DNA of 64,000 nucleotides from Candidatus Mycobacterium methanotrophicum (GTDB lineage Bacteria > Actinomycetota > Actinomycetes > Mycobacteriales > Mycobacteriaceae), in NCBI RefSeq assembly GCF_023515995.1, contig NZ_CP097320.1, positions 434,001 to 498,000 on the forward strand, read 5' to 3'. Both the position numbers and the translations under genes were made by a program. Positions 35,440-43,350 of the stretch are shown in pieces. Position 1 is the stretch's first letter. Every line of letters starts with the position of its first letter. A model generated the notes under the pieces. The model did not search any database. It was not told the origin of the DNA and saw nothing but the letters and a program-made list of their open reading frames with translations.

Positions 35440-35625
35440 CTACTCCCGAGGCGTAGATCTCTGACTGCCTGCGATGCTGCGAAAGGCGCTGCGGCGAAGT
35501 AGTTCTGGAATGCTCAGTCCCCGACTTTTTGCGGCTCGGTCAATTAACTTCTTTTCGGTCTCATCAACCCGTATGTGCAGAACGATGTTGCGTCTGCGGT
35601 TCTCAGAGCCGCTACGATTCGTCAT
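35440..35625 (-). CDS. Ribbon-helix-helix protein
   Basis: 61 residues: RRRNIVLHIRVDETEKKLID then RAAKSRGLSIPELLRRSAF, the beta strand and two helices of an RHH (CopG/DUF1778-like) DNA-binding protein. Typical roles are antitoxin or relaxosome accessory factor. No toxin partner or relaxase is adjacent. It is probably part of the nested element. Confidence 0.65.
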   Translation of the reverse strand: MTNRSGSENRRRNIVLHIRVDETEKKLIDRAAKSRGLSIPELLRRSAFRSIAGSQRSTPRE

Positions 35626-35882
35626 TGGCCACCCTTCCTAGCTGTTCCACAAGCCGACCAGGCCCTGGTGTGATCATGTAACCGGGCGAGTCTAGAGCAC
35701 CCATAGGCCGTGCGCTGGTATTCGAAAACGGCTGTGCAGCAATGCCAAAGCTGCTTTTCCTGCCCTAGAGTTCCGCCTAAAGCTGCTCATTCCTGCCCAC
35801 ATTCCTGCTCATTGCAATGAGTTTCGGACAATCTTGGCGGTCCCAGTAGAAATTTGCGCGATCGATTCTTATCCTGACGGTC

Positions 35883-36236
35883 ATGACTGATGAGAACGAG
35901 CAAGCCGGAAAGTCGGCTGACGCGCGGGATGACCGCGCCGCAACTGATTTCATGGATGCAACGATCGCTCTGTCGGACCTCGGCGCCAAGGTCGCGGCGG
36001 CGTCGCCACCGATGAGACTGGCCCCGGGTCTACCGCCAGGCTCAATGTGGGCAGAGGTCGAAGCGGCGAATCAATCAGTTAGGGAACAGGTGGCCGATGC
36101 CGCCGAAGCGGTAAGGGCGCGGGCAGCCGCCGCTGCTGTCCATAACGCGCGAGAAGCTGTGGAATTCGGGCAGCAACATGGCATTCCGGTACCCCCACAC
36201 ATCTTGCAACGTGCGCGAGCGGGTCAGGATGACTGA
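35883..36236 (+). CDS. Small Ala-rich helical protein, ESX-cassette first gene
   Basis: 117 residues, largely helical and Ala-rich: FMDATIALSDLGAKVAAASP, then REQVADAAEAVRARAAAAAV and GIPVPPHILQRARAG. It resembles the small, acidic first proteins of ESX-type substrate operons, but no WXG motif is present. It overlaps the next gene by 8 bp, indicating coupled translation. Confidence 0.55.
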   Translation: MTDENEQAGKSADARDDRAATDFMDATIALSDLGAKVAAASPPMRLAPGLPPGSMWAEVEAANQSVREQVADAAEAVRARAAAAAVHNAREAVEFGQQHGIPVPPHILQRARAGQDD

Positions 36237-36513
36237 CGCATCGAGGTTGTCGATAGACCCACCTGCGGCAGCCGCGATTACTAGGCAAGCTGCGGGTGTG
36301 GAGGTGCACTCTGTTACCGATCCGGCCGCGAAGAGCGAGAACGCATTTGATGGTGCGGTATCGGCGTTGCTGGCCTGGGCGGGATCGACGGACAACGCTG
36401 TGGCCTCCGCGGTGAGCACGCGAGGCCAGGCGGTGGCATCTCGGGCGGTGGCAGGTCTGGGTGAATTGGCAACGATGAACAACGACAACGAAAAGCTCCT
36501 CGGAGCGTTGTGA
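36229..36513 (+). CDS. EspC/DUF2580-like ESX substrate
   Basis: 94 residues beginning MTDASRLSIDPPAAAAITRQ, a pattern close to EspC-like proteins (DUF2580) of mycobacterial ESX-1 regions. It ends in a helical segment with GQAVASRAVAGLGELATMN. These proteins form helical hairpins secreted with a partner by type VII systems. It overlaps both neighbours (8 bp and 4 bp). No ESX core gene (EccB-E, MycP) is in the window, so any export would depend on a system encoded elsewhere. Confidence 0.6.
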   Translation: MTDASRLSIDPPAAAAITRQAAGVEVHSVTDPAAKSENAFDGAVSALLAWAGSTDNAVASAVSTRGQAVASRAVAGLGELATMNNDNEKLLGAL

Positions 36514-37082
36514 CGAATCCACTGCAACCATCGGACGCGGCGCCGCACGGTGCCAGAATCCCGGGCGCCCCAAAGGTGCGATGGCCGTCACTGGTCGCGA
36601 TAGCAGCACTTATCCTGGCGACCGCAGCGGCAACGATGGCCGGGGTGGCTTTGTCGCGATCCTCGTCGCCGTCGAATGGCACTCGACCCTCGTCCACTGC
36701 CCCGGCACGCTCAACCGAGGCAAGCACTGATCAAGCTGTCGCGGCGAGGAAAGACGCCTGTGACAGGTGGCGGGCGGTCGCAATCGCGGTCAACACCGCG
36801 CGGAAGCCATTCATCAACTCTCCCTCCGAGAGGGAAAACCTCATAACGGCAAACGCATTGGCGCAAGCAGAGGCTGTGAATGCCGTCGAAGTCTCTTGGC
36901 TTCGCCAACATCTCCCTGTCTCTACGCCCCAGGATGTTGCCGCACCGATTAACGAATACCTGGAGGCGATCGTGGACGTCGCTGCTGCAGATGCGCAGCC
37001 TGGCGCTGACATCGAAGCTAATGCCGCGGCGACTCGATCGATGACCGCTGCCAACAAGATTAAAGCCTCGTGTGGGATGTAG
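36510..37082 (+). CDS. Membrane-anchored protein of ESX-like cassette
   Basis: 190 residues with one transmembrane segment at about 30-52 (LVAIAALILATAAATMAGVA), then a Ser/Pro-rich linker and a helical extracytoplasmic domain containing cysteines in KDACDRWRAVAIAV and the C-terminal KASCGM. The two cysteines probably form a disulfide. Overlaps the EspC-like gene by 4 bp. Function unknown; a cell-envelope partner of the secreted proteins is plausible. Confidence 0.62.
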   Translation: MTNPLQPSDAAPHGARIPGAPKVRWPSLVAIAALILATAAATMAGVALSRSSSPSNGTRPSSTAPARSTEASTDQAVAARKDACDRWRAVAIAVNTARKPFINSPSERENLITANALAQAEAVNAVEVSWLRQHLPVSTPQDVAAPINEYLEAIVDVAAADAQPGADIEANAAATRSMTAANKIKASCGM

Positions 37083-37088
37083 GCGCTC

Positions 37089-39467
37089 GTGGCAGCGATT
37101 CAGAAGACGGGTCCGTACACCGACGAGATCATTCCCCCGGAGTTGTGGCCCACTACCCACGAGGCAGCGGCTAGCGCGGCAACCAGTTTTTGCGATGCTT
37201 GCCAGGAGTCCGAGTCTGCGGCTGATACGTATCGAGTGGCGGCCCAACGGCTGTCAGAAACGAGTCAGGGTGCAACGCGCGAAGCTCTGATCACCGTGCA
37301 TCGAGAGCTCGCGGTAGACCACGACAATCACGCCGCTATCCGGGAGGCGATCGCGAAGGCTGCCAAACAGGCAGCTGAACGAGGATACGAGCTGATCGAT
37401 CGCCTGAAAGCGATCGAATTCCAAGCTCATCAGGAAATCGCGGCTTCGCCGCCGTCGGCCAGAGAAGCCATCATCGACGGGGCTCGCGCCCGGGCGATGG
37501 CTACGCATGCCGAGTTCGCGGTCGCTGTCGTCGCCCACCACGGAAAAGCAACTGAAGCTGTCACGCCGTTGGTGGCCGGGATCGTAGGACGAGGCGCGCC
37601 AACAGCACCACCGCCGGCTGCGCCGGCTCCCGCGGAGTCGGAGACCGACGATCCTGGACCCGGAGGAGCCGCTCAACGCGCCCCAAAAACGTCACACGAA
37701 ACTGGTGACGCGGCTGCGGCCGAACCTAGCGGTGAAGAGCAGCGCAGAAAGAAGACGATCGCTGACGATGCAAGCGCGCCCACGTCGCAACCTGATGGTG
37801 AGGACCAGCGCGCCTCGATGGATGCTGCTTTGGGAGCGCTGCCTGCGGGGCTCGCTCCCGCCGGTAGCGGCGGCCTCGGTGGGAGCGGGTTGTCGTCGGC
37901 TGGCGGCCTCGGGCTCAGCCCGATGTCCAGCGGAGGCGCAGGATTGGGAGGACTAGGTCCAGCGAGCGGCGTGACGTCGATGCCAGCTGGGGCGCAGGCC
38001 GCAGGCCTCAGTGGTGTGCCTGGCGGTGGTTCTTCGACTACTGCGCAGACAAGTCAGATCGGTGGTGCGGCAACAGGGTTCACTCAAGGCGTGGCAGCTG
38101 GGCCAAATACCGGATCAGCTCTGTCGTTGCCGCCGGCGACCGGTAGCGGTACATCCGCGCCGGGGACAGCGTCGGTTCCGCCCGCGGCAGCTTTGAGCGG
38201 GCCGGGCGCGGCGGCGCCTGCGGGGTCTGGCCCGGGCGCCGCTGCAGCGGCGTCCGCGTCCGGTGCAGGATCTTCGGGCATGGCGGGTGCAGCACCTGCT
38301 TCGATGATGGTTCCTGCTCCAGGGATGGGGGCTCCGGTAGCGGCGGGTCCTGGCGCGCCGGTGCTGTCACCCGCCGGCAGTGCTATCCCTTCCAGTGGAT
38401 CGATGGGGTCGGTCGGTGCATCACCTTCAGGCGCGGGTTCGGCAGGGGCGGTGCTGGTGCCGGCAAGTACGGTCGCCGGTTGCGGTGCGAGCTCACGTGG
38501 ACCAACCGAGTCAGCGGAGTTAGCCGCCGCGAAAGCGTTGGCGCTCAAGCTGCGTCGGGATTGTGACGGCGCGAAGTATCCGTGCATCGAGTGGGCGGTC
38601 GGGATTTTCCGCAGCGAAGCTGGCGGCGCGACTGAGTGCGTGGTGACCTCCAACGAGGGTTTCGGCTACATACCGTGGGGAGTTTTCTTGCCGCGGTCGG
38701 CTCGGGTGCTGGCGTCAGACAAGCTGGTCGACAATGAGTTCCGCGATCACTGGTTTGGCTGTAAAGATCCCGCCCAGGTGCTGGTGGAATACGGCAAGCT
38801 TCGGGCTCGACAAGGCTCGCGGCTGGTCGCGCTGGGCGTAACCAAGAACAGTGTCTATGGCCGCGGACCCGGTGTGGAGTACGGGGTGAGTGCGCCTCGC
38901 AGCATGAACGAGGAGTACCGCGAACCGGTTCTTGATGATCTGCATCAGCACAGACTCGAAGCGCTGCAACCCGAGATTTATCTGCGGGTTGCGCGGCTTG
39001 CCAGCACGGAGCCCGAGACGCGGGAGATCGACAATCAGATCACGGTGTCGATGGCGGCAAAGATGATGGATGCCGTCACAACTGCAGCTAGAAAGGGCGT
39101 GGAGGTGCCGCCTCTGTTGCGGGAGCTATGGAATCGCACGGGTGTGGAGGATTGCTCAAAGGACAAGGTGTGGGACGACTATGGGCTTCAGATGCTCGTG
39201 TGCTTTGTGAACACCAGCGCTGGCCGGCCCGATCCGGCCACGGCCGACACGGGCGCGCGCGAGCTCTACCGGGGGCAGTGGCAGGTTGCCCGTGCGATGG
39301 AAATGGTTTGGGGGCTTTCTGGTCCGGCCCGTGACAAGCAGCTCGTCACCGGCGGGGCGGTGTGGGCGGACATGCTTTATGCGGCGGCTGTGTTCGCCGA
39401 TCAGGACGACTTCGTGCGGATTGCGGAACCACTCGTACGGGTGGTCGAAGACGGCCGCGGTCGGTGA
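37089..39467 (+). CDS. Large ESX-associated protein: helical N-terminus, Gly/Ala/Pro linker, DUF5632-like C-terminus
   Basis: 792 residues from a GTG. Residues 1-175 are helical (YELIDRLKAIEFQAHQEIAA) and resemble PPE/EspB-type bundles. Residues 176-470 are a low-complexity Gly/Ala/Ser/Pro linker, as in secreted ESX substrates. The C-terminal 320 residues form a separate domain: IEWAVGIFRSEAGGATECVV then SNEGFGYIPWGVFLP, which recalls the DUF5632 region of Rv3899c-type proteins, and then helical repeats. Cysteines are frequent in this domain. The arrangement suggests an exported protein with a functional C-terminal module, perhaps an effector or toxin, but no catalytic motif is recognised. 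Confidence 0.6.
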   Translation: MAAIQKTGPYTDEIIPPELWPTTHEAAASAATSFCDACQESESAADTYRVAAQRLSETSQGATREALITVHRELAVDHDNHAAIREAIAKAAKQAAERGYELIDRLKAIEFQAHQEIAASPPSAREAIIDGARARAMATHAEFAVAVVAHHGKATEAVTPLVAGIVGRGAPTAPPPAAPAPAESETDDPGPGGAAQRAPKTSHETGDAAAAEPSGEEQRRKKTIADDASAPTSQPDGEDQRASMDAALGALPAGLAPAGSGGLGGSGLSSAGGLGLSPMSSGGAGLGGLGPASGVTSMPAGAQAAGLSGVPGGGSSTTAQTSQIGGAATGFTQGVAAGPNTGSALSLPPATGSGTSAPGTASVPPAAALSGPGAAAPAGSGPGAAAAASASGAGSSGMAGAAPASMMVPAPGMGAPVAAGPGAPVLSPAGSAIPSSGSMGSVGASPSGAGSAGAVLVPASTVAGCGASSRGPTESAELAAAKALALKLRRDCDGAKYPCIEWAVGIFRSEAGGATECVVTSNEGFGYIPWGVFLPRSARVLASDKLVDNEFRDHWFGCKDPAQVLVEYGKLRARQGSRLVALGVTKNSVYGRGPGVEYGVSAPRSMNEEYREPVLDDLHQHRLEALQPEIYLRVARLASTEPETREIDNQITVSMAAKMMDAVTTAARKGVEVPPLLRELWNRTGVEDCSKDKVWDDYGLQMLVCFVNTSAGRPDPATADTGARELYRGQWQVARAMEMVWGLSGPARDKQLVTGGAVWADMLYAAAVFADQDDFVRIAEPLVRVVEDGRGR

Positions 39468-39472
39468 GAGGT

Positions 39473-40231
39473 ATGGATCGTAGCTGTGATCAGCTGGCAT
39501 CGCTTGGCTCACGTCATCAGAGGTTGGTCGCCGGTGTCGAGTCGGCGGCGTTGTGGGTTGTGATAGCGACGATTGGAAACGCGGATAGGGCCCAACAGTG
39601 TGTTGAGGTTGCGCCGGCTGCGGTTGAGCGGCTTTTGGAGCTTCGCTTCCAGCTGCAGAGTTTGGCCTTCGCAATGCGTATGGCGGCCCTTAATTGGGCT
39701 GCGTCGCTGCGTGAGTTCCACGCTGTCTGCGTTCTCGAGCCGGAGCGCGTGCGCGACCGGTCGGCAGAGCCGTGGGCGGATCCGACCGCGGTCGCGCGGG
39801 ACCGCGAGATACACGACAGCCTCTTCACGGCTGGATATAAGGAATTGGGCTGGCTGCATCGCGAGCAGGCGCAGTGGGCGGCAGAAGTCGTTGACGCACC
39901 GCAGTTTTTGCCGCCGGAGATCGGTGGTGTACCCGCGTGGGAAATGTTCGTGGAGTCCATGACGCGGTTGGCGGCAGAGGCGGTCACTGCTCTTGAGGAG
40001 GCGTACAAGATCGTAGTGGCCATTATGTACGGATCCATGCTCACAGGGAATGGACAGCAGGGCGTGCCGCGTACACCGCAACAAGATGCGGGCGTTTTAG
40101 GGGAGTGGATGAGGATGCTGGCTACAGGCTGCATTGGCCCGGAGCAGCGTGCAGCCGTGCTGGCGGGATTACCGCCGGTGTACGGGGAGGCGGTCGCGAT
40201 GCTGCGTCGGGATTCGCCAGGCTGTCTGTGA
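39473..40231 (+). CDS. Unknown helical protein (252 aa), after the ESX-like gene
   Basis: The ATG at 39473 (MDRSCDQLASLGSRHQRLVA), preceded by GAGAGG, is preferred. The product is almost all helical: ALWVVIATIGNADRAQQCVE, RLLELRFQLQSLAFAMRMAA and LAAEAVTALEEAYKIVVAIM. No motif is recognised. It follows the large protein by 5 bp and so belongs to the same operon. It could be a cognate immunity or chaperone protein for the upstream C-terminal domain, which is a guess from position only. Confidence 0.55.
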   Translation: MDRSCDQLASLGSRHQRLVAGVESAALWVVIATIGNADRAQQCVEVAPAAVERLLELRFQLQSLAFAMRMAALNWAASLREFHAVCVLEPERVRDRSAEPWADPTAVARDREIHDSLFTAGYKELGWLHREQAQWAAEVVDAPQFLPPEIGGVPAWEMFVESMTRLAAEAVTALEEAYKIVVAIMYGSMLTGNGQQGVPRTPQQDAGVLGEWMRMLATGCIGPEQRAAVLAGLPPVYGEAVAMLRRDSPGCL

Positions 40232-40294
40232 TGATGAGCCGGAAGCAACCGCAATTGGGAGATTGAGTCACGCTGACGTCGCTTTTCGACCGCC

Positions 40295-40360
40295 TTTCAA
40301 GATGGCCTTGAAATGCGGTAGTGGGCAGCGTATTGTCCAAGCTTCAAGATAGCCTTGAAA
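40295..40360. promoter_or_regulatory. Two operator-like palindromes TTTCAAG-N5-CTTGAAA
   Basis: Copy 1 at 40295-40313 has perfect 7-bp arms around ATGGC. Copy 2 at 40343-40359 has 6-bp arms around ATAGC. The centres are 47 bp apart, upstream of the YbaB-like gene at 40376. A third, imperfect copy precedes the HTH gene at 40997. Confidence 0.55.
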
Positions 40361-40375
40361 CTTGGAGGTCTTCAA

Positions 40376-40963
40376 ATGGCGGCAGCTGGTCGCTTTGTAG
40401 AGGCGGCGAGTCCTGGTGGCGTTGTTCGGGTTCGGGTTGGATGCGATGGCCGGACGGCGTCGGTCGGGTTCTCGCCGGCGGCGATGTGTTTGTCGTCGGC
40501 TGAACTCGCGAACGACGTTGTGTGTGTGAACGTGTTGGCGACCATGATGTTTCAGGTCTCGCAAAATCTTCGGGCACAGCATGAACTGGCTGTCTATGCT
40601 CGCTTTGTCGCCACGTGCTGCGGTAGTCGACGTCGGCAACGTCAGACCGGCATGGCCTCGACCGCCGAGGATGCGTTGCAGCCTTCGGGGGAGGAGTACG
40701 ACAGGCTGACCGGACAGGTGCTGGCGCGGGTGAAGCGAGTCGAGGCGCTGCTCACCAGTGCGCCAGCGAACGTCGAGTGGGTCGGTGGGCAGGACGTGGT
40801 GGTGTCGCTCGATCCGGCCGGCCGGTTGGCGGGCTTATGGCTGTCGCCGCGCTGCACCACCCGCTACAGCGCCGTCGAGCTGGAGGACCTACTCAACGGT
40901 GTGTTGGCCGCGGCGGGCAGGACGGCTGATCCCGGCGTGAATTTTCTGCGCGATACTGGTTGA
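40376..40963 (+). CDS. YbaB/EspL-like protein (195 aa)
   Basis: The second half fits the YbaB/EspL pattern: YDRLTGQVLARVKRVEALLT as the first helix, then the beta hairpin VVVSLDPAGRLAGLWLSPRC, and YSAVELEDLLNGVLAAAGRT as the last helix. The first half repeats a shorter version of the same hairpin and helix (GVVRVRVGCDGRTASVGFSP), so it may be a tandem of two YbaB-like units. EspL proteins accompany ESX-1 substrate genes, which agrees with the upstream cassette. The ATG is preceded by TTGGAGG. Confidence 0.62.
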   Translation: MAAAGRFVEAASPGGVVRVRVGCDGRTASVGFSPAAMCLSSAELANDVVCVNVLATMMFQVSQNLRAQHELAVYARFVATCCGSRRRQRQTGMASTAEDALQPSGEEYDRLTGQVLARVKRVEALLTSAPANVEWVGGQDVVVSLDPAGRLAGLWLSPRCTTRYSAVELEDLLNGVLAAAGRTADPGVNFLRDTG

Positions 40964-40967
40964 GCGG

Positions 40968-40985
40968 TTTCAAGGCGGCCTGAAA
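40968..40985. promoter_or_regulatory. Third, imperfect TTTCAAG-type palindrome
   Basis: TTTCAAG-GCGGC-CTGAAA, lacking one T in the right arm compared with the copies at 40295 and 40343. It sits 11 bp before the start of the small HTH gene, the expected place for autoregulation. Confidence 0.45.
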
Positions 40986-40996
40986 CAATCGGTGGT

Positions 40997-41230
40997 GTGG
41001 ATGACGAAGGGCGCGCCCTGGCTGCGCTGCTGGCCGCTCACGCCGATATGGAGCGGCTGACCGCCGAGATTAGTGTGGCCCGTCGGCGGCGCCGCGATGC
41101 AGCGCGACGGCTGATCGGGTTAGGGCGGGGCACATCCTGGATTGCGCGGCAGCTCGGGGTAACGCCTCAGGCGGTCGACGGTTTTCTGAAATACCAAGAG
41201 CGCCAAGAGAAAAAGCGCGGATCTGGTTAG
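40997..41230 (+). CDS. Small HTH protein (77 aa)
   Basis: GTG start. An N-terminal helix (LLAAHADMERLTAEISVARR) is followed by a helix-turn-helix: RRLIGLGRGTSWIARQLGVT then PQAVDGFLKY, similar to sigma-70 region 4 or Hin-type recognition folds. The basic tail is QERQEKKRGSG. With an operator-like palindrome at its start and two more upstream of the YbaB-like gene, it is the best candidate for their binding protein. Confidence 0.6.
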   Translation: MDDEGRALAALLAAHADMERLTAEISVARRRRRDAARRLIGLGRGTSWIARQLGVTPQAVDGFLKYQERQEKKRGSG

Positions 41231-41272
41231 ATCTCGATGCGCCGGTTGTTCCTCGCGTTGAGGGCTAATTTC

Positions 41273-41291
41273 ATGTCATACTACATGACAT
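41273..41291. promoter_or_regulatory. Operator of MbcA-like gene
   Basis: ATGTCAT and ATGACAT arms around ACTAC, 27 bp before the ATG at 41319. CATACT inside it could be the -10 element, so binding by the antitoxin would block transcription. AAAAGGAAG nearby is the ribosome-binding site. Confidence 0.5.
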
Positions 41292-41318
41292 AATGGATGA
41301 CAAAAGGAAGACAGGCTC

Positions 41319-41660
41319 ATGGCTGTGAATGCGCTCGCCGCGACGGTGTCCGGCGCGATCGATCGTCTGGGGCTGACGTATGAGGAGGTCGGGGGGATCG
41401 TCGATGCGTCGCCGCGCTCCGTGGCGCGGTGGACTGCAGGTCAGGTGGTCCCGCAACGGCTCAACAAGCAGCGCCTGATCGAGCTGGCCTACGTTGCCGA
41501 TGCGCTCGCCGAAGTACTTCCGCGCGACCAAGCGAATGTGTGGATGTTCGCGCCGAATCGACTGCTGAAGCACCGTAAGCCGGCCGACCTTGTGCGGGAC
41601 GGTAAGTATCAGCGTGTCTTAGCCCTCATAGACGCCATGGCTGAAGGGGTATTCGTGTGA
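41319..41660 (+). CDS. MbcA/Xre-type antitoxin (DUF2384)
   Basis: 113 residues. The first 60 form an HTH (LGLTYEEVGGIVDASPRSVA then RWTAGQVVPQRLNKQRLIEL). The last 45 are the MbcA/ParS toxin-binding domain: ANVWMFAPNRLLKHRKPADL and GKYQRVLALIDAMAEGVFV. In M. tuberculosis MbcA blocks the RES-domain NAD+ phosphorylase MbcT. The gene is intact, but its toxin partner is broken. The two overlap by 4 bp (GTGA). Confidence 0.85.
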   Translation: MAVNALAATVSGAIDRLGLTYEEVGGIVDASPRSVARWTAGQVVPQRLNKQRLIELAYVADALAEVLPRDQANVWMFAPNRLLKHRKPADLVRDGKYQRVLALIDAMAEGVFV

Positions 41661-41854
41661 GCCAAGCCCTCGACGAGGGGCTTGTTCAGCGCGTCGAGGC
41701 TCGCGGTACGACGGCCTGGTCCGGGGAATGCTTCCGTTACACCGCCGCTCATAGAGACCCTCTATCGGATGAGGGCGCGCGCAGATTCGGAGGCCAGCTC
41801 GATGAGGCGCTGCTTGTTGAGCCGGTACGGTTCCCGGTTCAATCCCCAACGTGA
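41657..41854 (+). pseudogene. RES-domain toxin, truncated
   Basis: Starts normally with a GTG in the antitoxin stop and reads RGTTAWSGECFRYTAAHRDP then LSDEGARRFGG, the RES N-terminus. It then leaves the family at 41791, where an inverted copy of antitoxin DNA begins (41791-41824). Only about 45 of some 180 residues of RES sequence remain, and the NAD-binding arginine and tyrosine set is incomplete, so it cannot be active. Confidence 0.8.
41791..41824 (-). repeat. Inverted duplicate of antitoxin segment
   Basis: Reverse complement of 41457-41490 with one mismatch over 34 bp; on the minus strand it encodes RLNKQRLIELA exactly as in the antitoxin. Its left edge is the point where the toxin sequence is lost. 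Confidence 0.7.
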
Positions 41855-41997
41855 CCGGGGAGGGTGGATACTCGCGCTATACCGCGCCGTATGCCGACAC
41901 TGTGACATTCCTTCAGACGCAGTTCGCCAGCGGTCGGCGGTATGACGCCTATGGTGCGACGTGGTGGCAGAACCTGCCGCCGCGCATATTCGCTTAG
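41851..41997 (+). pseudogene. Short C-terminal gene fragment, unrecognised
   Basis: Reads TGEGGYSRYTAPYADTVTFL then RRYDAYGATWWQNLPPRIFA and stops. Aromatic-rich text of this kind looks like a true protein end, but the family is unknown to me. It lies between the broken toxin and the protease gene. Confidence 0.4.
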
Positions 41998-42062
41998 GGC
42001 GAACGCCCGCCCGGGCATGTCGAGGTACCTGCTCCGGCGCGGCCGTCGATAGCGTTGGTGCC

Positions 42063-43259
42063 GTGACGGTTAACACCACCGACAACGCGGGCGGTGGCAA
42101 CGACGCGTCGCCACAGCAGCCCACGCCCGCAGACCTAGAGCCCGGCACGCTCGACTGGCGGGTGGCGGTGGCGGTTGGCGCGCACGGGTTCTTCAAGATG
42201 CCTCACGATCCGGTCGTCGCCGCGGCGATCGGTAAGACGGTTCATCCGACGAATTTCGATGCCTGGACGGTTGCGGACTTTTCGAAGTATCTCCATACCC
42301 GTGGGCTTCGCGATGCCGGGAACGTCGTCGCGCTGACCCGAATCGTCCGCGCGATGGAGCGGGCTACATTCCTATTGCCATGCGGCACGGCCAACATCCC
42401 GCTGATGGCCGAGCGATACCTCACGCAGGGTGGCGCGTCGCCCGGCCAGGTGGGCGGGTACCTATGGCTATCGGAAGTTTTCGGCGCCGAGCTAATCATT
42501 CGGAGCTACAACGCGGCGACCGTCCAAATCGCCGGCACCGACGCCGCCGGCGACCCCCGCTGGGGCAGCGGGCTGGTACTCGACCCGACGCACATCGTCA
42601 CCAACAAGCATGTCGTAGCCGCGCTGGCGCCGGGCACGTCCCCCGCAGTAACGCCGTCGACCAGCGGCGGCGAACAGGTGGCTTGCGAGTTTGTCGTCCA
42701 CGCGCACGAGAAAATCGACGTCGCAGTTATCGAAATTCGGGCGGCGGCGGGCAAAGGCATGCCGCGGCTCGCGGGAATGGCGTTCCGCGATCCGGCGTGG
42801 GCCGATGACGTCTACCTATTCGGCTATCCGCACGTGCCGATGCTTGCCGAAATGGTCATTACCGTGCAGCGCGGTGAGGTGGTCAATCCGGCGTCGGAGA
42901 CAATGTCCCGGCAGAAGACGTTCCTATATTCGGCGATTGCGCGGCCGGGTAATAGCGGTGGGCCCATCGTCGCGCACGACGGTCGAGTCATCGGCCTGGT
43001 GGTCGAGGACAGTTTGCACACGTCCCGCGCCGGCGCCGCGGGCTACGAACCGCCATCGCCTGCCACACCCGAGGAACGGATCGACCGCCTCGGAGGCGAG
43101 GTCAAAGATTTGAAGGCCAAGGTCCATGCCCCGTCGTTTTATCACGGCATCCCGTCAAGCGAAGTGATCCGGGCCCTCGACGAGCTGGGGTTCGGCGGTC
43201 TTGCAACAATGGATGAACCGCCGCCGAACGGCCCGTCGCTACGGTTCCACGGCGGTTAA
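42063..43259 (+). CDS. Trypsin-like serine protease with N-terminal helical domain
   Basis: 398 residues from the GTG at 42063. Residues 1-135 form a helical domain of unknown type (FFKMPHDPVVAAAIGKTVHP). The S1 fold follows: H183 in IVTNKHVVAAL, D219 in HEKIDVAVIEIR, S298 in RPGNSGGPIV, a complete triad. No signal peptide is seen, so it should act in the cytoplasm. The C-terminus has a short coiled coil (ERIDRLGGEVKDLKAKV). Trypsin-like proteases with N-terminal effector-associated regions occur in bacterial defence and conflict systems, so a self-targeting role after infection is possible but unproven. Confidence 0.82.
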   Translation: MTVNTTDNAGGGNDASPQQPTPADLEPGTLDWRVAVAVGAHGFFKMPHDPVVAAAIGKTVHPTNFDAWTVADFSKYLHTRGLRDAGNVVALTRIVRAMERATFLLPCGTANIPLMAERYLTQGGASPGQVGGYLWLSEVFGAELIIRSYNAATVQIAGTDAAGDPRWGSGLVLDPTHIVTNKHVVAALAPGTSPAVTPSTSGGEQVACEFVVHAHEKIDVAVIEIRAAAGKGMPRLAGMAFRDPAWADDVYLFGYPHVPMLAEMVITVQRGEVVNPASETMSRQKTFLYSAIARPGNSGGPIVAHDGRVIGLVVEDSLHTSRAGAAGYEPPSPATPEERIDRLGGEVKDLKAKVHAPSFYHGIPSSEVIRALDELGFGGLATMDEPPPNGPSLRFHGG

Positions 43260-43350
43260 CCCGGCGCCCGCAACTCGTCAGGGTTGCCACGGTTAACGCT
43301 CCCATCCGGCGCAGAACGTCCGCAGCGACCGCTGGCGTGTCGTGTTGCGA

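Noticed and set aside
36229..36513. A canonical WXG100 (EsxA/B) protein
   Set aside because: No central W-x-G turn; it fits EspC/DUF2580-like proteins better.
38084..38653. A 189-codon minus-strand frame, Pro/Ala-rich
   Set aside because: Antisense to the Gly/Ala/Pro linker of the 792-aa protein; low complexity on both strands.
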